Assembly: GCA_016713675.1 (NCBI GenBank)
Contig: JADJOS010000001.1
Span: forward strand, 186,001 to 250,000
DNA from: Acidobacteriota bacterium
Lineage (GTDB): Bacteria > Acidobacteriota > Blastocatellia > Pyrinomonadales > Pyrinomonadaceae
Direction of reading: 5' to 3'
Length of the DNA: 64,000 nt
Below the pieces are notes generated by a model. The model was not told the origin of the DNA. It did no database searches and was given only the letters and a program-made list of their open reading frames with translations. The position numbers were made by a program, and so were the translations under genes. Within the stretch, counting starts at the first letter, position 1, and each line of letters opens with the position of its first letter. This document shows, piece by piece, positions 1 through 8,563 of the stretch.

Positions 1-386
1 TTGAACATTTCGGCGGCGAAAAACTGCCTCTCCGTGAAAAGCTGGCCGCTGAACAAAACGGACAGCCGGTCGTCATCTCCGAGCGATTCGAGTCCGGGGC
101 TGCGGTCGCGGCATCGATCCTCGCTCATTTTTCCGATGAACGTGCGGAGTTTCGCCTCTTGATCGACGGCAACGGAAGCGAGTTTGGTTCTGGACGTGCT
201 CACCTATACGATTGCCTCAAACGCCTCGCCCTCGTTGAACCCGCAAAGAACATCACAGAACCGGAATCGCAGTTTGAGCGTATATCCAGCCAACGGGGCG
301 ACAGCCATACATTTTATGTCACGGCAAACGACACGGAAACGCTTCCTGCCGATATCGTCCATTCATTGAAAATAATTAGGTTTTAG
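1..386 (+). CDS. DUF58 domain protein, C-terminal end (partial)
   Basis: This is the tail of a gene that starts before the window; frame 3 is open from the first base to the stop at 384-386. The visible 127 or so residues contain ERFESGAAVAASILAHF followed by a strand and a glycine-rich turn, then LYDCLKRLALVEPA. This matches the C-terminal half of DUF58 (von Willebrand factor A-like) proteins, which are usually encoded next to MoxR ATPases and transglutaminases. The family assignment rests on pattern memory over a short stretch. The upstream neighbours are not visible, and no catalytic residues can be judged. Confidence 0.55.
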   Translation, partial: EHFGGEKLPLREKLAAEQNGQPVVISERFESGAAVAASILAHFSDERAEFRLLIDGNGSEFGSGRAHLYDCLKRLALVEPAKNITEPESQFERISSQRGDSHTFYVTANDTETLPADIVHSLKIIRF

Positions 387-486
387 GGTTATTCTTGTCA
401 TAAATCGGCGTGCCGCGGTGTATCTAAAGTGAAGAGCATGTTCGATGCGACGAATGAGCGAGAGTAGCCAAATATTTGTGGACATA

Positions 487-1029
487 ATGTCCGAACAAAC
501 AGCGACGTCGGCAGCAACTGCGAAGATCGAATTTGAAGAGGCGTTTACGCTTCATCACAGGACCGTCTTCCGCGCGGCACGGTCCGTTGTACAAGATCCC
601 GGGCTCGCCGAAGATGTAACGCAAGAGACCTTCCTGCGGCTGCACAAACATCTCGACTCGATCACAGACGAAGAAATGCTCCGGCCTTGGCTTATCCGCG
701 TGGCGATAAATGTTGCCCGCAACACTGTTCGCGGCAACATTAGAGCGAACACGCGGGACGAGAATTACGTCAAACAGACAGGTTCGATTGAAGCCGCGTC
801 GGTCGAGGTAGACTACGAAGAGTACGCCGGAGTGAATGAGATCTATCGTGCTCTCAACAAGATCAAGGAGCCGCTGCGGAGTTGCCTGCTCCTCAAACAG
901 CAAGGTCTCTCTTACAAAGAGATCGCCGGAAGCCTCGAGTTGAACGAATCGAGCATCGGAACGTACGTGGCTCGTGCAAGACAAGAATTTGCTCGTCTAT
1001 ACGGCAAAACGGCGAAGGATACGATATGA
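487..1029 (+). CDS. ECF-type RNA polymerase sigma factor
   Basis: This is a sigma-70 family factor of the extracytoplasmic function type, 180 residues from the ATG at 487. In-frame ATGs at 445 and 454 would add 11-14 residues, and no strong ribosome site separates the choices. Region 2 is seen as FEEAFTLHHRTVFRAARSVV followed by LAEDVTQETFLRLHKHL. Region 4 is seen as PLRSCLLLKQQGLSYKEIAG followed by NESSIGTYVARARQEF. Its stop overlaps the start of the next gene (ATGA at 1026-1029), which is a zinc-finger anti-sigma factor, so the two form a translationally coupled regulator pair. The third gene is an exported beta-strand protein. A similar three-gene layout recurs at 40-43 kb. Confidence 0.9.
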   Translation: MSEQTATSAATAKIEFEEAFTLHHRTVFRAARSVVQDPGLAEDVTQETFLRLHKHLDSITDEEMLRPWLIRVAINVARNTVRGNIRANTRDENYVKQTGSIEAASVEVDYEEYAGVNEIYRALNKIKEPLRSCLLLKQQGLSYKEIAGSLELNESSIGTYVARARQEFARLYGKTAKDTI

Positions 1030-1886
1030 AGAAAGATTGTTTAGACATCGGTATTATTCAGGCCTTTTTGGATGGTGAACTTGCTCACGACCAATCGGCC
1101 CGGGTTTCCGGTCATATAGCGGCATGTGATGCGTGTGCATTAATGCTCGCCAACGCCGAGGATGAATCGGCCGTCGTATTCCCTGCTCTCGAACGCGAAT
1201 TCAACACACTCGTCCCTACGCAGCGTCTGTGGAACAAGATCAACGCCGAGATCGAAACGGAACGCGAAAACGCACGGTTCTGGACAAAGGCCTGGGCATT
1301 TATTTCGGTAAGTTTAATGAACCCGTCGTTTGCGGCCGCGGCCGGTTTGTTGATCGTTTTTGGTTTGGTTTCCGTCGTTTGGATGTCGCGCACCTCGCCC
1401 GTGGGCGATAAAGTTGCGAGCGGCCCTTCGACGATCTCAAAGCCTGCATCGACGGGCGGATCGCCGCCTGCAGAAAGGGTCATTTCTAACGAACCTGCAC
1501 CAGCCGCGATCCGGACATCGGCTCCTGTACGTGCGGATCGTTTGATCCCAATGGCTGCGGTAATTACCGAAAGGCGGCCTAATATCGGGAATTCAAGCAC
1601 AGCCGCGGCAATACTCCCCGGTGAAGAAAGCTACGTGAGAACGATCGCAAGCCTCTCAAAGACGGTCGAAACACAGAAGGATACCGTACTTCGCCCCGGC
1701 GAACGTATCGCCTACGAACGCGATATGGCACTAGTTAACGACGCGATCACTAAAATGCGGGCCGAAGTGAGACGCGACCCGAAGAACGATTCGGCCAAGC
1801 AAGTGCTATATTCGTCCTATCAGAATAAGATCGACCTGCTCAATTCGGTGTCGCAAAAAGAGGAGTTGCTGGTCAGCTTGAAATAG
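1026..1886 (+). CDS. Anti-sigma factor with zinc-finger domain, membrane-anchored
   Basis: The 286-residue protein probably holds the upstream ECF sigma factor inactive at the membrane. The N-terminal domain has the zf-HC2/ZAS pattern: AFLDGEL, then HIAACDACA, giving the H-x3-C-x2-C zinc site. One membrane segment follows (about residues 98-122, AAAAGLLIVFGLVSVVWM). The remaining 160 residues are a Ser/Pro/Ala-rich periplasmic part that ends in a charged helical region. The start at 1026 overlaps the sigma factor stop by four bases. A longer in-frame extension upstream lies wholly within the sigma gene and was not used. Confidence 0.87.
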   Translation: MKKDCLDIGIIQAFLDGELAHDQSARVSGHIAACDACALMLANAEDESAVVFPALEREFNTLVPTQRLWNKINAEIETERENARFWTKAWAFISVSLMNPSFAAAAGLLIVFGLVSVVWMSRTSPVGDKVASGPSTISKPASTGGSPPAERVISNEPAPAAIRTSAPVRADRLIPMAAVITERRPNIGNSSTAAAILPGEESYVRTIASLSKTVETQKDTVLRPGERIAYERDMALVNDAITKMRAEVRRDPKNDSAKQVLYSSYQNKIDLLNSVSQKEELLVSLK

Positions 1887-1916
1887 GCCCTGAATTAGGG
1901 TGTTACACCGATCTTG

Positions 1917-2954
1917 ATGAAAAATCGCATTGTACAATCCATCTTGCTCGCGTTAGCGGCAGCGGTATTTTATGCCTTGCCTGCGGCAGCACAGCGCACA
2001 GAGCCGCCCGAACCGCCGGCAAAACCGAGTGTAAAGAACACGCCTCGGATTCCATTGCCAAAGGCCGAAGTATGGTCGCATGATGGCTATACCTCGGAGC
2101 GGACGATCGCTGTTGAGGGGAATGTCAATATTTCGATGTGTATCACCGGCGGCGATCTGAAGATCAACGGTTGGAACCGCAGCGAGTTTCGGGTTTATGT
2201 AAAAGGCGGAACAAGATTTAACTTCAAGGTACAGCAAACAAGCCCCAAGACCGGTTTGCCGGTCTGGGTGATGTTAAACGGTGCCGGCGAGAAAGCAGGC
2301 GATCGCCCCACGCAAGGTGATTGCATACGCGGCGACGAGATCGAAATGGACGTGCCCACAGGGGCGAGTGTAAATATCAAAGGACAGGAAGCGACCACCA
2401 CGATCGACTCGGTTCGAAAAGTGGGCATCCGAATGATCGGCGGTGACATGGACATTCGCAATGTCGCAAACGGCATCTCAGCATTCGCAGGCCAGGGCGA
2501 CATCACCGTCGAAGGATCTACCGGCCCAATGATGCTCGAGAGCACAACCGGCAACATCGTTGTATTCGAGGCCGGGCCAAGCGAGGTCGGTGATATTTTT
2601 AAGACAAAAACGAACAGTGGAACTATTTCGATGCAGGGGCTCCAGTATCGTCAAGTCGAAGTCAATTCAATTTCGGGATCTGTGGCCTTCGCCGGCGAAA
2701 TTTTGAATGGCGGAACCTACGGATTTAGTACGTCTAACGGCTCCATTCGATTGACCGTTCCTCAGACGTCGAAGTGCTTTCTTATTGCATCGTACGGTTT
2801 CGGTGCCTTCCGTTCCGACTTGCCGGTTGAGACGATCACCGAAAATATCACGCCCGGACCTGTCAAAAGTATCAAGGGAACCATAAATGGCGGCGGCGAT
2901 GCGACACTGAAACTTACCACTAACAACGGCAGCATCTCGATCAAAAAACAATAG
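1917..2954 (+). CDS. Exported DUF4097-like beta-strand protein
   Basis: The 345-residue protein begins with a clear signal peptide (QSILLALAAAVFYALPAAAQ, cleavage after AAA or AQ). The mature part is rich in alternating short strands with repeated GDI, GNI, NSGT, NGSI and GSI turns, as in the DUF4097/DUF2807 group of putative beta-helical envelope proteins. It lies 30 bases after the anti-sigma gene and is probably in the same transcript, so it may be a target or sensor part of that sigma system (inference). The ATG at 1917 follows a TTG at 1914. No enzymatic motif is visible. Confidence 0.68.
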   Translation: MKNRIVQSILLALAAAVFYALPAAAQRTEPPEPPAKPSVKNTPRIPLPKAEVWSHDGYTSERTIAVEGNVNISMCITGGDLKINGWNRSEFRVYVKGGTRFNFKVQQTSPKTGLPVWVMLNGAGEKAGDRPTQGDCIRGDEIEMDVPTGASVNIKGQEATTTIDSVRKVGIRMIGGDMDIRNVANGISAFAGQGDITVEGSTGPMMLESTTGNIVVFEAGPSEVGDIFKTKTNSGTISMQGLQYRQVEVNSISGSVAFAGEILNGGTYGFSTSNGSIRLTVPQTSKCFLIASYGFGAFRSDLPVETITENITPGPVKSIKGTINGGGDATLKLTTNNGSISIKKQ

Positions 2955-2955
2955 T

Positions 2956-3252
2956 TTAGAAAAACGCAGGCGGTTTGCCTGTTCGCTGCTCGAATTGCTC
3001 GGCCAGCGACTTTATATCTGCGTTCCCTTCGTCACGCGTGACCCGCTCGATCCGCCACATCGGTAGAAAATAATCGCTCATAGGCAAATGCGGCTCACCC
3101 GCAGCGATCGATCGGCACCAGTCTTCGAAATATCCAAGATCTATTCCGCGAAGCGAAACGCCCGCCGCGCTGATCTCATCCAATACCCCAAATAACTTTT
3201 CTCGCGGCGTGTGCAAAATCACAACAACGTATTCGCCAGCTTCTATCTTCAT
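2956..3252 (-). CDS. Conserved-looking small hypothetical protein
   Basis: The 98-residue product starts MKIEAGEYVVVILHTPREK and reads as a compact alpha/beta domain with a Trp/Tyr-rich centre (GYFEDWCRS, YFLPMWRIERV). The reading frame continues 53 codons upstream, but that part is low-quality and overlaps an intergenic stretch, so the ATG at 3252 is preferred. The stop lies one base from the stop of the convergent DUF4097-like gene. I do not recognise a family with known function. Confidence 0.6.
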   Translation of the reverse strand: MKIEAGEYVVVILHTPREKLFGVLDEISAAGVSLRGIDLGYFEDWCRSIAAGEPHLPMSDYFLPMWRIERVTRDEGNADIKSLAEQFEQRTGKPPAFF

Positions 3253-3459
3253 GTTCGTATTATCGCTGAATTCTCCTTTGGCGAGAAACTCGCAGCGACC
3301 TCCTCGTCCTTCTTTCCGGCCTCGACGTAGAAGATCCCAACAGAATACTATCGCTGAGTGCACAGAGAACTTCGTCGAAAATCGATACAAGAGAGCAATT
3401 TCGAAAGCCAAGACTTTTCAGTCTTTTTCTTTGCCCGAAAGTATCCTAATATTAAGTAT

Positions 3460-3494
3460 CAAATTTGAAATTTGAGATCTGAAATTTCAGATTT
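3460..3494. repeat. AT-rich palindromic repeat (AAATTTGA/AGATCT type)
   Basis: A 35-bp stretch built from AAATTTGAAATTTGAGATCT followed by GAAATTTCAGATTT can fold on itself. The core AGATCTCAAATTT also occurs inside prmA at 8601-8635, so it is a dispersed element. Here it sits just upstream of the SbcC-like gene. Confidence 0.6.
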
Positions 3495-3506
3495 AGACAC
3501 GCGCCC

Positions 3507-5741
3507 ATGCATATCTCCAGGATCGAGCTTGAGAACATTAAATCTCACGCCGCCGCCACTTTCGAATTCACACGCGGAACGACTGCAATAACCGGAGAGA
3601 ACGGTGCCGGCAAGACCACGCTGATCGAAGCCGTGGCGTGGACGCTATTCGATCTGCTCGAATACAAAAAGGAAGATTTCATAAAACGCGGCGAGAAAAA
3701 AGGCGTGGCACGCGTGACATTTGAAAGCGGTTTGGACGAGCGCGAATACATCGTCTATCGCGACACCGGTGCCGGCTATCACGTCACCGATCCGCGGCTC
3801 AATACACGCATCGCCGACAAGAAAGAAGAGGTTTTCCGCTTTCTCTGGCAGCATCTCGGCCTCGAACCGGGCACCGATCTCAAATCGCTGTTCCGCCAAG
3901 CAATAGGTGTTCCGCAGGGCACATTCACAGCGATATTTCTCGAAGGTGCGACCGAACGCAAGGTCGCCTTTGACCGTTTGCTCAAGGTCGAAGAATACCG
4001 CCAGGCCGCTGAAAAGCTGCGTGAGACAACAAGGTTTCTCGATGTTTCGATCGCCGGCGTCCGCGAAAACCTGGCTCGAGCCGAGGGCGAATTGTCGCGA
4101 GCCGAACTCGTTGATGAGGAATTCAAAAGCTATCAGGGCCAGACCGAAAAGCTGGCCGGCGAAGTCGAAAACCTTGCAACTGAGATCGAGCACCGCCGCG
4201 TATATGTAGCCAATCTCAACGAGATCGAAAAGGTCGAAAATGCTCTTGAAAAACTAAGGGCCGACCAAAAGGACCTCCAGGAGAAATTGCAGTCGCTCGA
4301 AAACGCCCATCGAGAGATCGCCGAACTCAAGCCGAAAGCCGCCGAACAAGAAACTCTCGAAGCTGAGATCACACGGTTGCGCGAAGAGATCGCCGTTGCA
4401 AAAGCAGTCGAAAATCAAGTTATGGGGCTCGATGATCGAGTCGCCCGCCTTCGCGTCAGCTACAAATCCAATCTCGACCAGCTCAAAGAAGCCGAATCAA
4501 AGGCGGCCGGAGCGGTCGATATCATGACCTTTGAAAAACGAGATGGCGAACTGATCGAGCAGATCGCCGCCCTCAAGGCCGGACTGGAACGCGACCGGAA
4601 ATTCCAAAGCGAGATCCAAAACGGCCTTTGCCCGATACTTTCGCAAAAATGCCTTAATCTGAAGCCCGGTCAGACGCTCGAAGATTTCGTATCGAGCCAA
4701 TTCACCGACCTGACAGCCCAGATCGAAACTGCTGAGGCTTCGCGAGCAAAAGTTGCGGCTGATCTTAGATCCGCTCGCGAGTCCGAACGGTTTGCCGCTG
4801 CTCTTGTCGGTCTTCGCCGTCGCGAAGCCGAACTAAAAGCCGAGGGAACGCATCTTAACAACGAACGGGCGGATCTGGAAAAGCAGATCGCCGGGCTCGA
4901 TGCGTTGGAAAAGGAACTGTCAGCTTTAGATGCGAAACTTCGTGCCCTGGGCGATCCGCGATCGCGAACGAGGATTCTTGATAACGAGATCGCACGCGAG
5001 AGCGAGCTTCGCGGAAATGTAACAAAGATCGAGAGCAATCTTGAGCGGCTCGTTAACGACCGTCGGATATTATTCGAACAGATCGACGGGCATGATTCCG
5101 AGAGCGACGCGGCAATTTATGACCGCCAACGTCACGCCGCCGAACGTGTCGCATTGCACGAATCAGAAAAACGGCATGCCGAAGTGCGGGCTACATTTGA
5201 AGCCACCAAACGGCGCGAAGAGCAGCTGGCGGCAGAGCTAAAACGTTTTGCCGAGATCCGCAAGTCGATGCAGGGCGAGTTTCAGGAGAAAGAACGGCTC
5301 GAGACGGTCGCCGAGACCACGGCGTTTATCCGCGACACGTTGAAAGAAGCGGCCCCGCGTGTTGCTCGCAATTATGTCTATCACGTTTCGCTTGAGGCGA
5401 ATCTGATGTATCGCGAGATCACGGGTAATGCCGAACGCACGCTGAAATGGGGCGAGGATTACGCCATAATACTTGAAGAGGACGGTTACGAGCGTCCGTT
5501 CCAGAGCCTGTCAGGCGGCGAACAGATGGCCGCAGCACTGTCGGTGAGGCTGGCGTTGCTAAAACAGCTCACGGATATTCGCATCGCGTTTTTCGACGAG
5601 CCGACCACAAACATGGACGCCGAACGCCGCGAAAACCTGGCGATGCAGATCAGCCGCATTACGCACTTTGATCAGCTTTTTGTCATCTCGCATGATGATA
5701 CGTTTGATAGCTATGTGGATAATGTTCTGACACTGGGATAG
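3507..5741 (+). CDS. SbcC/Rad50-like SMC-family ATPase
   Basis: The 744-residue coiled-coil ATPase probably acts in DNA end processing or repair. The Walker A loop is GENGAGKTTLIEA near residue 35. Long Glu/Lys/Leu-rich coiled coils follow, split by a hinge. The ABC signature is SLSGGEQMAAALSVRLALLK and the Walker B is IRIAFFDEPTTNMD. At the hinge, where Rad50 has a CxxC zinc hook, this protein has CPILSQKC (Cys375 and Cys382), a wider spacing. It is shorter than E. coli SbcC (about 1050 residues). No sbcD/mre11 nuclease gene is adjacent. The next gene starts 2 bases after the stop. Confidence 0.86.
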   Translation: MHISRIELENIKSHAAATFEFTRGTTAITGENGAGKTTLIEAVAWTLFDLLEYKKEDFIKRGEKKGVARVTFESGLDEREYIVYRDTGAGYHVTDPRLNTRIADKKEEVFRFLWQHLGLEPGTDLKSLFRQAIGVPQGTFTAIFLEGATERKVAFDRLLKVEEYRQAAEKLRETTRFLDVSIAGVRENLARAEGELSRAELVDEEFKSYQGQTEKLAGEVENLATEIEHRRVYVANLNEIEKVENALEKLRADQKDLQEKLQSLENAHREIAELKPKAAEQETLEAEITRLREEIAVAKAVENQVMGLDDRVARLRVSYKSNLDQLKEAESKAAGAVDIMTFEKRDGELIEQIAALKAGLERDRKFQSEIQNGLCPILSQKCLNLKPGQTLEDFVSSQFTDLTAQIETAEASRAKVAADLRSARESERFAAALVGLRRREAELKAEGTHLNNERADLEKQIAGLDALEKELSALDAKLRALGDPRSRTRILDNEIARESELRGNVTKIESNLERLVNDRRILFEQIDGHDSESDAAIYDRQRHAAERVALHESEKRHAEVRATFEATKRREEQLAAELKRFAEIRKSMQGEFQEKERLETVAETTAFIRDTLKEAAPRVARNYVYHVSLEANLMYREITGNAERTLKWGEDYAIILEEDGYERPFQSLSGGEQMAAALSVRLALLKQLTDIRIAFFDEPTTNMDAERRENLAMQISRITHFDQLFVISHDDTFDSYVDNVLTLG

Positions 5742-5743
5742 AA

Positions 5744-6064
5744 ATGAGCCGTTTATACGATAGATCTTTTAAGGTCGGATTCATTGTTACGATATCAGTA
5801 TTTGTTTTACTAAACATTCTCAGCTATCTGTATGCGAGAAATGAATATCTAGCGGCGGAAAGACGGATAGAATTTATTCCTTTGTCAGGACGTCTGCGTT
5901 TCCCAAGTTGGGGAGTTCCGTTTTCCTGGATCGAGGAGCCCACGTTGTTTGAGAACGGATTAGGCCTTGTCTTGAATGTCTTCGCCATTGCAGGATGCGC
6001 TTTCGTGATCGGGCTTATTTTTAGATTCATCGGCATTAAGAAGGCGGCTCGAACTAAAATATGA
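5744..6064 (+). CDS. Small two-helix membrane protein, unknown
   Basis: The 106-residue product has two hydrophobic segments (about residues 11-30, VGFIVTISVFVLLNILSYLY, and 72-96, GLGLVLNVFAIAGCAFVIGL), separated by a charged/aromatic loop, and a basic C-terminus. I do not recognise the family. It starts 2 bases after the SbcC-like gene and its stop overlaps the RNase HI start by 4 bases, so the three are probably cotranscribed. Confidence 0.65.
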   Translation: MSRLYDRSFKVGFIVTISVFVLLNILSYLYARNEYLAAERRIEFIPLSGRLRFPSWGVPFSWIEEPTLFENGLGLVLNVFAIAGCAFVIGLIFRFIGIKKAARTKI

Positions 6065-6519
6065 AACAAGTAACAATAGTCTGCGACGGCTCGAGCCTCG
6101 GCAATGGCAGGGGAAATCCGAGAGCGGCGGCGGCGGCGTTGCTTGGGTTTAAGGGCATTTGGAAGGGCGTCGCCGAGTTTCTCGGTGCTGCGACAAACCA
6201 GCAGGCCGAGATCGCGGCTGCGGCATTGGGGCTGGAGAGTTTGAACGAGGCTTGCTCGGTCACGCTTATGTCGGATTCGCGTTATGTCGTCGAGACGATG
6301 GGCGGCACGTGGAAACGAAAGACCAATCACGATTGGTGGAGCCGGCTCGATAATGCATCGAAACGGCATCGAATAACGTGGAAATGGGTCAAGGGCCACG
6401 ATGGCCACGAGCTGCAGGAAGCCGTCGACACCATCGCCCGAAAGACCGCCGAACTCGGCCGCGTCGACCGCGACATGATCGACGACGTAGTCGTTAGTGT
6501 TGGAACACAAGAGATTTGA
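6061..6519 (+). CDS. rnhA: Ribonuclease HI
   Basis: The 152-residue enzyme would cut the RNA strand of RNA:DNA hybrids in the cytoplasm. The catalytic carboxylates are all in place: Asp9 (VCDGSS), Glu50 (NQQAEIAA), Asp72 (MSDSRYV) and Asp123 (EAVDTIARKTA), with the usual WKWVKGHDGH segment between the last two. Length and order match family members (155 residues in E. coli). The start overlaps the preceding membrane protein stop. Confidence 0.9.
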   Translation: MKQVTIVCDGSSLGNGRGNPRAAAAALLGFKGIWKGVAEFLGAATNQQAEIAAAALGLESLNEACSVTLMSDSRYVVETMGGTWKRKTNHDWWSRLDNASKRHRITWKWVKGHDGHELQEAVDTIARKTAELGRVDRDMIDDVVVSVGTQEI

Positions 6520-8563
6520 CCGCAGAGACGCCGAGATTTTTAGAAAAAGTTTTGAACATCGCATTAAGCCCAAACCTTAGACTAAGGAATAGCCGCCTGA
6601 TCGAGTTGGCCTCGCTGACTCTGCGTCTTTCCGTCTTTGCAGTGATTTTCTTACTGTCTTTCCATGCCGTCGCTGCTCAGCGGAACAGCCTCGGCTGGGT
6701 TTGGCAAAATCCTCTGCCGCAGGGCAATCCGCTGTACGCGATACATTTTGCTAAGGACAAGCTAAACGGTTATACGGTCGGTTCGGACAATACCATCCTC
6801 CGTACCACGAACGGAGGGTTTCGTTGGCAAAAGCAGTTTTCGGACACTGACGTCACCTTCTCTGACGTTTGGACGTTCAGCGAGGAGGACGCGATCATCG
6901 TCGGTGCCCGCGGCACGATCATCTCCACCGCGAACGGCGGCAAGACATGGAAACAGGCCGCATCAGACACTCGCGATCATCTGTACAGCATTTATTTCAT
7001 CGGCGACGGCAAGACCGGCTGGTCGGTCGGAACGTATGGCCGGGTCATCAAGACCACTGACGGCGGCATTTCGTGGAAAACGCAGTCGACCGGCAGCGAC
7101 AAAGATCTGCTCGGAATCTCTGCATTTGACGCCAGCCGTGCCGTGGCGGTTGGTCTCAACGGTATTGTCTTGACTACCTCGAACGGTGGCGATTCTTGGG
7201 GCTCGTCGTCGCCATGCGGCAGTGTGATCGTTTCATCGGCAGCGTATCTGTCACAAACGACGATCGTCGCGGCCGGATACGACGGCTGCGTTGCACGAAG
7301 CAGCGATTCCGGCATGACATGGTCCCGTTCAGAACTGTTCAGCCGGGCCGATATGCTCGCTGTCGCGTTTTCGGACGAGAGAAACGGCTCGATGACGGAT
7401 TCCAATGGCATGGCGTGGATGACTGGCGACGGCGGTGTAACGTGGCTGCCCTTCAACGTTCGGACAAATCCGAAACTCGTCGCAGTATATTTCGGCGATA
7501 ATTTTACAGGCTGGTCGGTCGGCGAAAATGGACTTATACTTCGAACCGATGACGGCGGTTACAGTTGGCAGCGTTTGAGCGAAGGCGGCCGCGAGGATGT
7601 CAATGACCTGACGTTTCTTGACGACGAGATCGGCATCGCTGTGGGTTCACGCGGGCGAATTTGGCTGACAAATGATGGCGGCCGCGAGTGGCTCGCGACC
7701 TATGGCGACACGAACGAAAATCTCAATGCTGTCACATTCTTTGACGGCAAAAGGGCTGGGCCGTCGGCGATAAAGGAACGATCGTCCGCACCAACACCGG
7801 CGGAGCTGCGTGGGGCAAGGGAATATCCAACATTACCGACGACCTTTCCGGGGTTTCGTTTGTCTCGGAGAAGGTCGGCTTCGCGGTCGGAGCCGGCGGA
7901 ACCATCATCCGGACAAGGACGGGCGGGGCGTATTGGGAGCTGGTTGATTCGGGTACGCGACTCTGGCTCGAGGATATTGAGTTCTTTTCTGAAACAACTG
8001 GGGTCGTGGTTGGCGATAAGGGTACCGTCCTTCGAACGGCGGACGGCGGCGAAACCTGGACAAAGATCAAGACGGAAATAAAGGAGAACCTTTACGCCGT
8101 AAGTTTTTCCGACGATAACAACGGCTTCATTGTCGGAGCCGGCGGCCTGATACTCAGAACGGTCGACGGCGGCATGACCTGGGCCGATCAGGAATCGCCG
8201 CTGCGAAACAACCTCTTTGCCGTAACGGCGACTGGCCAAAACAGCGCGATCGCAACCGGCGATTTTGGAACGATCCTGATCACCGAAGATGGAGGAAAAA
8301 CGTGGGCGATGCAGCCGGCCGGCACGAGCAAACTTCTGCAAGCGGTTGCCTCACGCGGCGGTTCAAAAGTGTGGGTGACTGGACGCGGCGGAACGATATT
8401 GAGGCGAACGGAACCATTCTCAAAACAGCTCATAAGTTGGCCCAAATCGCCGCCTGTGCTCATCAAAGCGGGAAACAAAATAAAACCGCAAATACGAAAG
8501 CCGCTCGTCACCATTGCCGATGACGGCGACATTCCAATTGCCGTTCCGCAAAAGAAGCCCTAG
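6516..8563 (+). pseudogene. Exported BNR/Ycf48-like repeat protein, frame broken near 7750
   Basis: One gene is read in two frames. The first frame runs from a TTG at 6516 and encodes a signal peptide plus many beta-propeller repeats of the form VGxxGTIxxTxDGGxxWxxQ, as in Ycf48/sialidase-type propellers. After LNAVTFFDGK (codon 7749-7751) it turns to low-complexity nonsense. The frame starting at 7751 continues the repeats (KGWAVGDKGTIVRTNTGG) to the stop at 8563. Loss of one A from an A5 run at 7749-7752 explains it. The start is uncertain: 6516 overlaps the rnhA stop, while TTG at 6606 gives a shorter signal peptide. The signal region lies inside a palindromic repeat. Function is unknown; it is probably exported. 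Confidence 0.75.
6518..6643. repeat. Palindromic repeat with arms at the BNR gene start
   Basis: The left arm (6519-6535, ACCGCAGAGACGCCGAG) and the right arm (ending near 6643; reverse complement ACTGCAAAGACGGAAAGA then CGCAGAG) are imperfect inverted copies. The right arm is translated as the hydrophobic core of the BNR protein signal peptide (TLRLSVFAV). The same ACCxCAGAG type occurs inside prmA at 8897-8976. Confidence 0.55.

Noticed and set aside
424..984. 186-codon minus-strand frame
   Set aside because: Antisense shadow of the ECF sigma factor gene.
7743..7760. Programmed -1 frameshift in the BNR gene
   Set aside because: There is no in-phase slippery heptamer or clear downstream structure; a one-base deletion is simpler.
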